Both the position numbers and the translations under genes were made by a program. From Oxynema aestuarii AP17 (GTDB lineage Bacteria > Cyanobacteriota > Cyanobacteriia > Cyanobacteriales > Laspinemataceae), in the NCBI RefSeq assembly GCF_012295525.1, contig NZ_CP051167.1, forward strand, positions 1,054,001-1,118,000: a stretch of 64,000 bases of DNA, given 5' to 3'. Numbering within the stretch: the first letter of the stretch is position 1; the number at the start of each line of letters is the position of its first letter. The notes under the pieces are model-generated. The model had not been told where the DNA came from, ran no database searches, and saw nothing but the letters and a program-made list of their open reading frames with translations. Below, in pieces: positions 54,306-63,261 of the stretch.

Positions 54306-57092
54306 ATGTTCTTGCTGAAAAATCGACGAAGCTGCGAATCTCCTGTAGCTCGCTCTGGCTCTAGTAAATATATTGTTTTTCTTACCATGCGATCGCTTTG
54401 GTTTTCTCTAGCCGCTTGTTCGATCGCCCTGACCGCCACCCCGGGGCACGCGCAACTGGTTCCCGACAATACCCTCGGCGCCGAAAACTCCCAAGTCGTC
54501 CCCACGGACGCCACCAGCGATCGCGTCGAGGGCGGCGCCGTGCGCGGAGCGAATCTTTTTCACAGTTTCTCACAATTTAATATCGACGACGGGCGATCGC
54601 TATACTTTGCTAACCCGACGGGCATCGAAACCATTTTCACCCGGGTGACCGGGGGCGAAACCTCCTCGATCCTCGGTACGTTGGGGGTTTTGGGCGACGC
54701 CAACTTATTTTTACTCAACCCCAACGGTCTCGTTTTCGGTCCGAACGCGCGCCTGGACTTGCGCGGGGCATTTGTAGCCACAACTGCCGCCGAAATCTTA
54801 TTCGACAACGGCGAGGGATTCGGCGCGATCGCCCCGCAAAACGCGCCGTTACTGACCGTCAACGTTCCCACGGGCTTGCAATTTGGCAGCGATCGCGCGG
54901 CGATCGTCAATCGATCGCGCGTCACCGACGCAACCGGGGCGACCGTCGGCTTGCAAGTCGAACCCGGGCAAACATTGGGCTTATTCGGTGGCGATTTAAC
55001 CCTCGACGGAGGCTATTTAACCGCCCGCCAAGGGGCGATCGCCCTCGGCAGTGTCGGCCCTGACAGCCAAATTGCCCTCGACGGCCTGACTCCAAATTAT
55101 ACTAACGCGAATAACTTTAGTGATATCTTTCTTGCCGATCGCGCCTCGGTAAGTACCAGTGGAGCGGGGGGCGGACGGATTGACGTGAGAGGCAGGCAAG
55201 TCACTTTAAGCGGCGGCGCTCAAATCCAAGCGAACACCTTGGGGTCGCAACAGGGAGGAACCCTGACCGTCACCGCATCGGAACGGGTGGAATTGCGCGA
55301 TCGCCTCGCCGACGGCACCCCCAGCGCCTTGCAAACCCGCGTCGAACCGGGGGCAACCGGAAGCGGCGGTAATTTGAGCGTCGATACTCGGGTGTTACGC
55401 ATCGAAGGGGGCGCCCGGGTGGCGACCTCCTCCCTCTCGGAAACTCCAGTATCCGGCGGCAATCTCGCGATCCGGGCATCGGAGGCGGTGGAACTGCTCG
55501 GAATCGGCCAGTTTCCCGACGGCACCCCGGCACCCTCGCAAATCTCCGCCGTGACTGCCGGACCGGGAGATGCAGGCACGATCGCGATCGCCACGGGTCG
55601 GCTCACCGTCACTGACGGGGCGCAAGTGACCTCGGAAACCTTCGACGCCGGGGATGCGGGAACGGTGAGAGTGACCGCAGAAGAAGTGAGATTGAGCGGG
55701 CGATCGCCCGACGGACTCGAACCCAGTGGGGTGCTAGCTCGGGTAAACCTCGGCGCCACGGGCAATGCAGGCAATTTAGAACTGTTCGTCGATCGCCTGC
55801 GCGTCGAAGGAGGGGCGCGGGTGGCGGCGTCTTCTCTCGGGGCGGGGAACGGCGGCAATATCGAGATTCGCGCTGCCGAAGCGGTCGAGGCGATCGGGTT
55901 TCTCACTTCCCTCGACGGCACCCCCAACACGACTAACTCCTCACAAATATCCGCACTCACGACGGGGAGCGGTAACGCCGGAAACGTGGCGATCTCGACC
56001 CCCCAACTGCTGACCACTCGCGGCGCCCAAGTCGTCGCTTCCACCTTTGGCCGGGGAAATGCCGGAAGACTCACCGTGACGGGGTTTGAAGCCAATTCAC
56101 CTGCCGAATCCGTCGTCGCGATCGGGCGATCGGCAGACAACCTGCAACCCAGTGGCTTGCTGGCGCGGGTGGAGGTTGCCGAAGCGATCGGAAATGCCGA
56201 AGATATCACCGTGGTCGCCCGTCGGATCGCCGTTCTCGACGGGGCACGACTGGCGGCAGCCTCCCGAGGCATCGGCAATGCGGGTAACGTGCGCTTGCAG
56301 GTCTCACGATCGCTCGAAGTCGCCGATGGAGGCGAAATCAGCGTGCGCGGCTTAGACAACGGCAGTCCGGGTAATTTGGAGATTGCAGGCATTCCCGGCG
56401 ACGGGCAAGCCGATGTGAGTTTGACCCGGCGGGGTTCCTTGGCGGCAGCCTCCGAAAACGGGCAGGGGGGCAGCATCGCCATTCGCGCCCGGGATATTTT
56501 CGTGCAGGAAGACAGCCAGATCCTGGCCACGGGCAGTGCAAGTGGCAATCCGACGTTAGAAGGGAATATCGATTTAGAAAGTGAGATTTTGTTGTTACGC
56601 GATCGCAGTTTCTTGGGAACCGACGCCGCCAACCCCCAAGGAGGCAGCAACGTTCGGATCGGGGCGCGAACCACGTTTGTTTCTCCCGACAGCACGATCG
56701 TGGCGGCGGGGGATCTTACATTAGATATTGAGTTGGAAGTCGATCCGGCGCAGGTCTCCGAGGGCGAAGTCGTCGATCCGGAAGCACTCATCGCCCAAAA
56801 CCCTTGTAGACAAGGGGACGAGAGTGAATTTGTGGTGACCGGACGCGGCGGAGTACCCCCCAATCCCGGCGATCCCCTCGTTGGGGATTTATCGCACGTC
56901 GATCCGATCGAACTGTCGCCCCCGAGTGCTCGACCCGAGGCGATCGCCCCTCCGGAAACGATCGATCGCGATCGGGCGATCGTGGCGGCGCAAGGATGGC
57001 ACTTGGACGAACGAGGGCGCGTGGTTCTCACCGCAGGCAAGACCGGGACCGAGTTACACTGGGTCAACCCCCTGCCGGGATGCAACGATTAA
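54306..57092 (+). CDS. filamentous haemagglutinin-type secreted beta-helix protein
   Basis: A 928-residue protein of the two-partner secretion (TpsA-like) class. Seen: signal peptide (RSLWFSLAACSIALTATPGH, ending AQ), the haemagglutinin N-terminal secretion domain (LGAENSQVV, GGAVRGANLFHSFSQFNI, FLLNPNGLVFGPNARLDLRG), then a long array of beta-helix-like repeats rich in Gly, Asn and Ala (GNAGNLELFV, GGARVAASSLGAGNGGNIEI), and a C-terminal region with two cysteines and a proline-rich stretch. It should be exported across the outer membrane by a TpsB partner, not seen here. ATG 54306 was kept; ATG 54387, at the signal peptide, is equally possible. Confidence 0.9.
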   Translation: MFLLKNRRSCESPVARSGSSKYIVFLTMRSLWFSLAACSIALTATPGHAQLVPDNTLGAENSQVVPTDATSDRVEGGAVRGANLFHSFSQFNIDDGRSLYFANPTGIETIFTRVTGGETSSILGTLGVLGDANLFLLNPNGLVFGPNARLDLRGAFVATTAAEILFDNGEGFGAIAPQNAPLLTVNVPTGLQFGSDRAAIVNRSRVTDATGATVGLQVEPGQTLGLFGGDLTLDGGYLTARQGAIALGSVGPDSQIALDGLTPNYTNANNFSDIFLADRASVSTSGAGGGRIDVRGRQVTLSGGAQIQANTLGSQQGGTLTVTASERVELRDRLADGTPSALQTRVEPGATGSGGNLSVDTRVLRIEGGARVATSSLSETPVSGGNLAIRASEAVELLGIGQFPDGTPAPSQISAVTAGPGDAGTIAIATGRLTVTDGAQVTSETFDAGDAGTVRVTAEEVRLSGRSPDGLEPSGVLARVNLGATGNAGNLELFVDRLRVEGGARVAASSLGAGNGGNIEIRAAEAVEAIGFLTSLDGTPNTTNSSQISALTTGSGNAGNVAISTPQLLTTRGAQVVASTFGRGNAGRLTVTGFEANSPAESVVAIGRSADNLQPSGLLARVEVAEAIGNAEDITVVARRIAVLDGARLAAASRGIGNAGNVRLQVSRSLEVADGGEISVRGLDNGSPGNLEIAGIPGDGQADVSLTRRGSLAAASENGQGGSIAIRARDIFVQEDSQILATGSASGNPTLEGNIDLESEILLLRDRSFLGTDAANPQGGSNVRIGARTTFVSPDSTIVAAGDLTLDIELEVDPAQVSEGEVVDPEALIAQNPCRQGDESEFVVTGRGGVPPNPGDPLVGDLSHVDPIELSPPSARPEAIAPPETIDRDRAIVAAQGWHLDERGRVVLTAGKTGTELHWVNPLPGCND

Positions 57093-57094
57093 CG

Positions 57095-57118
57095 ATAAAT
57101 CAATAAATCAATAAATCA
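57095..57118. repeat. three perfect 8-bp tandem repeats abutting the CHAT gene start
   Basis: ATAAATCA occurs three times in a row, ending at the base before ATG 57119. It fills the 26-base gap between two co-directional genes and occupies the position of a ribosome site for that ATG. Confidence 0.9.
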
Positions 57119-59893
57119 ATGAAGTTCGATAGAGGGCGATCGATCGTGAAACGACGGATTTTTATCGCAGGGCTGCTGCTTTTTTCGCTCCTCTTGCCAG
57201 TCGTCACCCATCGTGCGATCGCTCAAACCCCCGTGGCGATTGTAGTACAGGCGCAAGCTGACGGCTTCCAACTCGGCGAAGACGCCCGACAATTTTATCG
57301 ATCGCGGCAGTACGATCGCGCCGTCCGTCGCTGGCGAGAAGCGATCGATGCTTTTGCCCGTCGGGGCGATCGCCTCAACCAAGCGCGATCGCTCAATAAT
57401 TTATCCCTCAGTTACCAGCACCTCGGCGACTGGCAAAAAGCCCGTGAGGCGATCGCCGACAGCCTCGGGTTACTCGCCGGAACGACCCGGGAAGAAATAG
57501 ACGCGATCGCCCATGCCTACCGGGTTCGAGGTCGTTTGCAATTGGCCCTCGGCAGGGCGGAAAATGCCTTAGAAAGTTGGCAACAGGCGATCGAACTTTA
57601 CAATCGCTTGGGCGATCGCGAAGCCGTCCGACGGACTGCGATCGATCGCGCTCAAGCCTTTAAACGGTTGGGCTTTTATCCCCGTTCTTGCGAGACAATT
57701 TTGAGTCTCCTCGACCTCGATGCGACCCGTTGCGAGGCGATCGGACGGCAAAAACCGGATGAATTGATATCCAAACTCGATCGCCTTACCCCTACGGACT
57801 CGGATTTATTCGCATTAAAAGAATTGGGCGATCTTTTGGCGATCGTCGGTTATCCCAGACATGCTAAAGCTGTTCTTAATTATACCCTAGAAAGGTCTCG
57901 AACTCAACCATATTTAGATCTGCAACCCAGTTTACTATTAAGTTTGGGCAATACCCACCGGATTCTCGAACAAGTCGAACGGGCGATCGATCGTTATCAA
58001 ACTGCAGAAATAAAAACTTCCGATCCCGTTTTAAAACTGCGTGCCCGTCTGAATCAATTGAGTTTGCAAGTCGCTGGCGATCGCCTCCAAAATTCCGCTA
58101 TTTTATCCCCGATGAGTTTATCCAAAATTCGGGAAGACCTCGACCGACTGCCTCCGAGTTCGACGGCGATCGAATTACGGCTCAACTTTATTCACAGTTT
58201 GGCCTGTTTGCAAACTCAACATAACCCGGTGCCATTGGATTTAGCGTCTCCAATTTTCCGAGGGTGCCACACTGAAAATCAAAATAACTTTAAACCAACT
58301 AATTTACCTTCGTGGGACGAGATTACAACGCAAGTGCAGATCGCCGACCGACAAGCTGAAAGCATTGGCAATCCTAGATTACAGGCGCAAATTACGGGCT
58401 ATGCCGGGGCGATCGCCCAACAGCAACAACAGTTAAAATTAGCAGAAGAATTAACTAAAAATGCTTTACAAATTGCCGAAAGTTTGAACAGTCCAGAGTT
58501 CGGTTATCGCTGGCAATGGCAGTTAGGACGACTCGAAGTAATTAAAGGCAATCGCGATCGGGCGATCGCCGCTTATCGTTTGGCCTTTGAAAACTTACAA
58601 ATCTTGCGCGGTGACTTAGTGGCGATTAATCCCGACATTCAATTTAATTTCCGCGATAGTGTCGAACCCGTCTATCGAGAATATGTAGATTTATTATTAA
58701 AACCCGAACGAGTTTCTCAAGCCAATTTGAAACAAGCGAGAAAGGCGATCGAAGCATTGCAGTTGGCCGAACTCAATGACTTTTTTCGCGAAGCCTGTTT
58801 GGATGCCAAACCCGAACAAATCGATCGGGTTGTAGACCAGGCACAAATCCCTTCGGCGGTCGTCTACGCGATCGTCTTAACCGATCGCGTTGAAGTCATT
58901 GTCAAACTGCCTCAAAAACAGGAATTACAGCGCTATCGTACCTGGATTTCGCAATCGCAAATCCGCGAAACCTTAAATGAACTAAGCGATCGCTTGAGCG
59001 ATCGCACGCGCCTCGCGATCGAGATTCAGGAACTCTCCCAACAGTTTTACGATTGGTTAATTCGACCGGGAGAAAGTCTTTTAGAAGCGAATTCTATCAA
59101 TACATTAGTATTTGTTTTAGACAGTCAACTTCGCAATCTACCGATGTCCGTCCTCCACGACGGCGATCGCTATCTGATCGAAAAATACGCGATCGCCCTC
59201 ACCCCGGGATTGCAGTTATTAAATCCTCGTCCTCTGACCGAACTTGAACTGACCCCTTTAACCGCCGGACTCAGCGAAGAGAGAACCTTACAAGAGCGAA
59301 ATTTAAAATTTTCTCCCCTTCCCAACGTGCCGATTGAACTGACCGAAATTGAATCAATTTTACCGAAAACACAAACTTTATTAAATCGAGAGTTTGTGAC
59401 CCCTGAATTACAAGAAAAGCTCAAAAAATCGAATTATAATATCGTTCATTTAGCCACCCACGGTCAATTTAGTTCTAATTTAGAAGATACTTTTATTTTA
59501 ACTTGGGATGCACTCCTGGATATCGATCGCTTGAATAACTTATTGGAACGCGATCGCGATCGTGCGGTCGGCGCGATCGAATTACTCGTCCTCAGTGCTT
59601 GCGAAACCGCCTCTGGAGACAATCGCGCCACCCTCGGGTTAGCCGGGGTCGCTGTCAAAGCAGGCGCGCGCAGTACCTTAGCCACCTTATGGTCTGTCAA
59701 CGACGAATCCACCGCCCAGTTTATGGAGCAGTTTTATCGGAAATTAATTCAAATAAAAGCCAATCAAAATATCGGAAAAGCAGAAGTTTTGCGTCAAGCA
59801 CAATTGTCTTTATTAGCAAACCAAGATACCGATAAAAAATGGAACCGTCCTTATTATTGGGCACCGTTTATTTTAGTCGGTAATTGGTTATAA
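57119..59893 (+). CDS. TPR-CHAT protein with signal peptide
   Basis: A 924-residue protein: signal peptide or anchor (RRIFIAGLLLFSLLLPVVTH), then TPR-like helical repeats (GEDARQFYRSRQYDRAVRRW; LNQARSLNNLSLSYQHLGDW), a helical middle, and a C-terminal CHAT domain. CHAT is a caspase-like cysteine protease fold (as in separase relatives); the catalytic pair is seen as His in HLATHGQF (about 782) and Cys in LVLSACETASGD (about 828). GARSTLATLWSVNDESTAQF and YYWAPFILVGNW are typical CHAT endings. ATG 57119 follows the 8-bp repeats; GTG 57146 has a GAGGG ten bases upstream and also begins just before the signal peptide, so it may be the true start. Confidence 0.92.
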   Translation: MKFDRGRSIVKRRIFIAGLLLFSLLLPVVTHRAIAQTPVAIVVQAQADGFQLGEDARQFYRSRQYDRAVRRWREAIDAFARRGDRLNQARSLNNLSLSYQHLGDWQKAREAIADSLGLLAGTTREEIDAIAHAYRVRGRLQLALGRAENALESWQQAIELYNRLGDREAVRRTAIDRAQAFKRLGFYPRSCETILSLLDLDATRCEAIGRQKPDELISKLDRLTPTDSDLFALKELGDLLAIVGYPRHAKAVLNYTLERSRTQPYLDLQPSLLLSLGNTHRILEQVERAIDRYQTAEIKTSDPVLKLRARLNQLSLQVAGDRLQNSAILSPMSLSKIREDLDRLPPSSTAIELRLNFIHSLACLQTQHNPVPLDLASPIFRGCHTENQNNFKPTNLPSWDEITTQVQIADRQAESIGNPRLQAQITGYAGAIAQQQQQLKLAEELTKNALQIAESLNSPEFGYRWQWQLGRLEVIKGNRDRAIAAYRLAFENLQILRGDLVAINPDIQFNFRDSVEPVYREYVDLLLKPERVSQANLKQARKAIEALQLAELNDFFREACLDAKPEQIDRVVDQAQIPSAVVYAIVLTDRVEVIVKLPQKQELQRYRTWISQSQIRETLNELSDRLSDRTRLAIEIQELSQQFYDWLIRPGESLLEANSINTLVFVLDSQLRNLPMSVLHDGDRYLIEKYAIALTPGLQLLNPRPLTELELTPLTAGLSEERTLQERNLKFSPLPNVPIELTEIESILPKTQTLLNREFVTPELQEKLKKSNYNIVHLATHGQFSSNLEDTFILTWDALLDIDRLNNLLERDRDRAVGAIELLVLSACETASGDNRATLGLAGVAVKAGARSTLATLWSVNDESTAQFMEQFYRKLIQIKANQNIGKAEVLRQAQLSLLANQDTDKKWNRPYYWAPFILVGNWL

Positions 59894-59936
59894 AACACGT
59901 GATTTAAGCGATCGGATAATTTGAGACTTTTGCCGC

Positions 59937-60644
59937 CTATTCTTCCTCCATTTCACAGCAAGCCACGAGGGGGCGATCGCCGAGATGGTTTAAATTCACC
60001 CCTGGCGCATTTAAAAGCAACTTCCATTCCTCTCGAATGACAGAATTATCCGGAGAAAGACGCAAACGATTACCAACTTCAGTTAAAATTTCATGCCAAA
60101 TTTTATTGTCGAGATAGCCGCGATTATTTTGTGCAGATGGGGGTAATGTTACTCTCTCAATCAGTCCGCCAACTGCTACTTGATTACCTCCGGTACATTT
60201 AACTTTAAAATACCAGCGATAAAGTTTTTGCGGTTCGAGTTGATATTCGCGATCGCTCGGAGCATTCACTCGTACAACTCCAGGGGTATTTTCAAGTTGA
60301 TAACGAATCCGATAAATCGGTCGTTCGGCAATTTCATCTTGTAAGATTAATTCACTATATTCTAAATTTTTGGGATCGTCAGGAATATAAACCCAAAATG
60401 TGGGCGCTTCGGATACAGTCAAACTCATAGTTTGAGGAACTAAAGCCGTTAATTGGTCATTAGAGGCGATCGCTCCTCCACAATTACCGCGACTTCCTCC
60501 GTCGGTTTGTTCGTTCGGTCTTCCAGTTCCGGAAAAATCAACAATTTGCTCGTCAGCTCGGACAAAGATTGTCGCCGAAACAATCGAAGATAAGATAGTA
60601 AACGCGATCGCTAGACAGCTATATTTTTTGAAGTATTTAATCAT
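59937..60644 (-). CDS. DUF928 secreted protein
   Basis: A 235-residue protein of the DUF928 family. Seen: signal peptide (YSCLAIAFTILSSIVSATIF), a linker with GTGRPNEQTDGGSRGNCGG, then LTALVPQTMSLTVSEAPTFW, a beta-rich domain (FWVYIPDDPKNLEYSELILQ; YQLEPQKLYRWYFKVKC) and a helical end (IWHEILTEVGNRLRL). This family is almost confined to cyanobacteria, usually beside CHAT and haemagglutinin-type genes as here. The role is unknown; export to the periplasm is likely. It is convergent with the TPR-CHAT gene. Confidence 0.92.
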   Translation of the reverse strand: MIKYFKKYSCLAIAFTILSSIVSATIFVRADEQIVDFSGTGRPNEQTDGGSRGNCGGAIASNDQLTALVPQTMSLTVSEAPTFWVYIPDDPKNLEYSELILQDEIAERPIYRIRYQLENTPGVVRVNAPSDREYQLEPQKLYRWYFKVKCTGGNQVAVGGLIERVTLPPSAQNNRGYLDNKIWHEILTEVGNRLRLSPDNSVIREEWKLLLNAPGVNLNHLGDRPLVACCEMEEE

Positions 60645-60728
60645 TTTTACACCTTGCGATTCTCAAGGTTTTGAGATCTATTAATGGATTGATAAATTGC
60701 TATTTTTACGCTCGGTCATATTGCCAGT

Positions 60729-63158
60729 TTAACTCTTATCATTCAAACAAAAATAAGATATAATAATTCCGCCAGAAGTCAACAATAGTCCCAAACTTGC
60801 CGGGACGATCGGAACCCACAAACCTAACTCAAATAGCAAAAAAGATAAGGCAGATAAAACGGCGATCGCCCCGGCTGTACTGAAAAAGCCGATCGCAATA
60901 ATCTGAAAAGAATTCCAGCGCTCTTTTGTTGAAAGGGGGTAAATTTCAACGACTAACAAAATCAAGATTCCACCGAGGAAACACCAACTCAAAACCCAAA
61001 GCATTTCTATTTCATCCGGCCACGTATTTATTAACGGTCTCTTGTCGACAACAGCACTCACAATCTGGCTGATACCGTGAGCGTGAACGATCGCCCCGGG
61101 CATTTTTTGCGGCCACTGCCCCTTACTGTAAGGGGTTAAATGCCAGTCTTGATAAGTTTGGGCTATCGTGCCAATTAAAACAATTTTATCCGTAACTAAC
61201 TCGGGTAAGCGATCGTCAATTCTCCCTTCTAAAATTTGTTGTAAAGTTACTTGGGGGGCGATCGCTTCTGCGGCGCGATAATTTAATAAAACTTGATAGC
61301 CTTGAGCTTCACTCCTCGGTAACTGATAGCCTCCCGTTTCAGCAGTCAACTTAGGAAATATGACCGAACCAATTTCTAATTCATTGTTGGAATTAAACCC
61401 GATATTCGTAATATTTTCCGATCGCAAATAAGCCAAGGCTACGGTCAAACTCAAGGATTGGCTGGTCGGACAAGTATTATCGGGACTCATCCCTAAAAAT
61501 TGGCGGCGAATCACGCCATTCGCATCTTGGGGAAAGTTACTAAATCCCAAGCGTCCGTTACTTTCAATTTCGGGCGGTGGCGCAATGCCAATCGGGCGAT
61601 CGCGGGTGCCGCCGACCAGACAAGTCCCGATAAAATTAGGACGATTAAAGTGTTGTTTTAATTCGGGAATGTCCGGATCTGTGGGAAAGTCGCGATAGAG
61701 GTCTAAAGCGATAACTCTCGGTCGGTAAGTTTGTAATTTTTCTAATAATTTGTACAAAGCCAGATCGCTGAGAGATTTGGCTTCTCGTTGCCAACCCATG
61801 CGGTCTTGAAATTGTAAATCTTCTTCAGTGAGGGCGACGATCGCAAGGCGATCGTCCGGGGCTTCGATCGCCCGATTTCGCATCAGGAGGTCGAAACTGG
61901 CTAATTCGAGGGATTGCAAAGTCCCGAAATGGCGACTGGCGATCGCACTCAAACCGATGGCGAGACTGATGAGGGCAACTCGGCGCAGTTGTTGGGCGAT
62001 CGCGGGTCGATCGCGGGGCGATCGATCGCGTAATGTTTCCCAAGTCGGTAGGGTCGTACCGAGATTTTGATAGAGAGCAGGTAACCAAGTGCAACCGGGT
62101 AACTCCCGAAAAGCTTCTAAGCGTTCTTGCGATCGCCGAACGGCTCTCACTAACGAGGTTCCCGTCGCATATTCGGCGAGAAATTCTTTTAAAAAAGCTT
62201 GAGCGACTCGATCGGGAACTTCTTCTTGCATGACGATCGCTACGGGAAGATGTAAATCGGCGAGTTTGCGGGTAAATCCCAATCCGTCACAAGAATTAAA
62301 AATTGCAATTTTCAACCCTCGGGCGATCGCCTCTTTTAAGGCATTTTTAAACTCATCAATTTCTAAATTTTCGGATTCGTTGAGATAAATACGACCGTCA
62401 TCTTTTTCGCTGTCGCTATGTCCGGCAAAAAAGAATACATCCCAGCCTTGAGGATCGCGCAATCGTTCGATAACGGTTTGCGGTCGCGGTGCGTTCAAAA
62501 ATTCGACGTTCGCTTCTTTTAATTCTGAAATAAGCTGGCGATCGACCTCTAAATCCAATTCGGAGTCGTCGCCGAAGATCGCCAAAATTCTAACTTTATT
62601 TTCTTTTTTATGGGTCGCTAAAATTTGACTGGGGCGATCGAACTCCGGAAACGTGTAACTGATGCCAACGTCTGGATAATCTTCGAGTAAATCCCAAACG
62701 TGCCACGGCAGTTTCCAAAGCTTTGGATCTCTAGCGTCGATAGTTAAGTCAATCGGATCGCTACGATTGGCAAATTCACGCAACAATCGTTCTCGAATCT
62801 TTTGCCACTGGCCTCGTGCAGAATCTTGCAGCCAGTTTTTCATTTCCCTTTCTAAGGTTTTTGTTAGCTGCTTGCACGCTTCAATCTCGTTGCCGATCGC
62901 CCGATTTGTAGGCGTACTTTCATCAATTTCCCAGCCATCCTCGGCAGTTTTAAATTGCCGCGATCGCCGATAAGAACTATTCAGACTTCTAAAACGAGTT
63001 TGCCAACTCACATAAAATCCGTCTAAATTGGGTTGTGGCGGCAAACGCCCTTCAATTTCCGCCAAAAGAGAACCCCCTTGGCGCAAAATTTGTAGCGAAA
63101 CATCGAAACCAACATTGAAGTCACCCGATCGAATTTTAAGAATTGCAATACGGCTCAT
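60729..63158 (-). CDS. CHAT-CHASE2 membrane protein
   Basis: An 809-residue fusion. N-terminal part: a cyanobacterial extension (about 1-180), then a CHAT caspase-like domain with His247 (FFFAGHSDSE) and Cys290 (AIFNSCDGLG), both catalytic positions intact. A membrane helix near 395-410 precedes an extracytoplasmic CHASE2 sensor (LQSLELASFDLLMRNRAIEA ... DRLAIVALTEEDLQFQ ... VTDKIVLIGTIAQTYQDWHL), and three C-terminal membrane helices follow (MLWVLSWCFLGGILILLVVE; IIAIGFFSTAGAIAVLSALS; LWVPIVPASLGLLLTSGGII). Architecture suggests an external signal controlling a cytoplasmic protease. It precedes DUF928 on the same strand, 84 bases apart. Confidence 0.93.
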   Translation of the reverse strand: MSRIAILKIRSGDFNVGFDVSLQILRQGGSLLAEIEGRLPPQPNLDGFYVSWQTRFRSLNSSYRRSRQFKTAEDGWEIDESTPTNRAIGNEIEACKQLTKTLEREMKNWLQDSARGQWQKIRERLLREFANRSDPIDLTIDARDPKLWKLPWHVWDLLEDYPDVGISYTFPEFDRPSQILATHKKENKVRILAIFGDDSELDLEVDRQLISELKEANVEFLNAPRPQTVIERLRDPQGWDVFFFAGHSDSEKDDGRIYLNESENLEIDEFKNALKEAIARGLKIAIFNSCDGLGFTRKLADLHLPVAIVMQEEVPDRVAQAFLKEFLAEYATGTSLVRAVRRSQERLEAFRELPGCTWLPALYQNLGTTLPTWETLRDRSPRDRPAIAQQLRRVALISLAIGLSAIASRHFGTLQSLELASFDLLMRNRAIEAPDDRLAIVALTEEDLQFQDRMGWQREAKSLSDLALYKLLEKLQTYRPRVIALDLYRDFPTDPDIPELKQHFNRPNFIGTCLVGGTRDRPIGIAPPPEIESNGRLGFSNFPQDANGVIRRQFLGMSPDNTCPTSQSLSLTVALAYLRSENITNIGFNSNNELEIGSVIFPKLTAETGGYQLPRSEAQGYQVLLNYRAAEAIAPQVTLQQILEGRIDDRLPELVTDKIVLIGTIAQTYQDWHLTPYSKGQWPQKMPGAIVHAHGISQIVSAVVDKRPLINTWPDEIEMLWVLSWCFLGGILILLVVEIYPLSTKERWNSFQIIAIGFFSTAGAIAVLSALSFLLFELGLWVPIVPASLGLLLTSGGIIISYFCLNDKS

Positions 63159-63261
63159 AAGTGAAAGAGCGAATAAAAAATAGTCACTATTTTGACGATG
63201 AATTATCCGAGATCGGCGTCTAAAACAACTCCTAAAATAACTCCTAAAATGAATGACTCTT

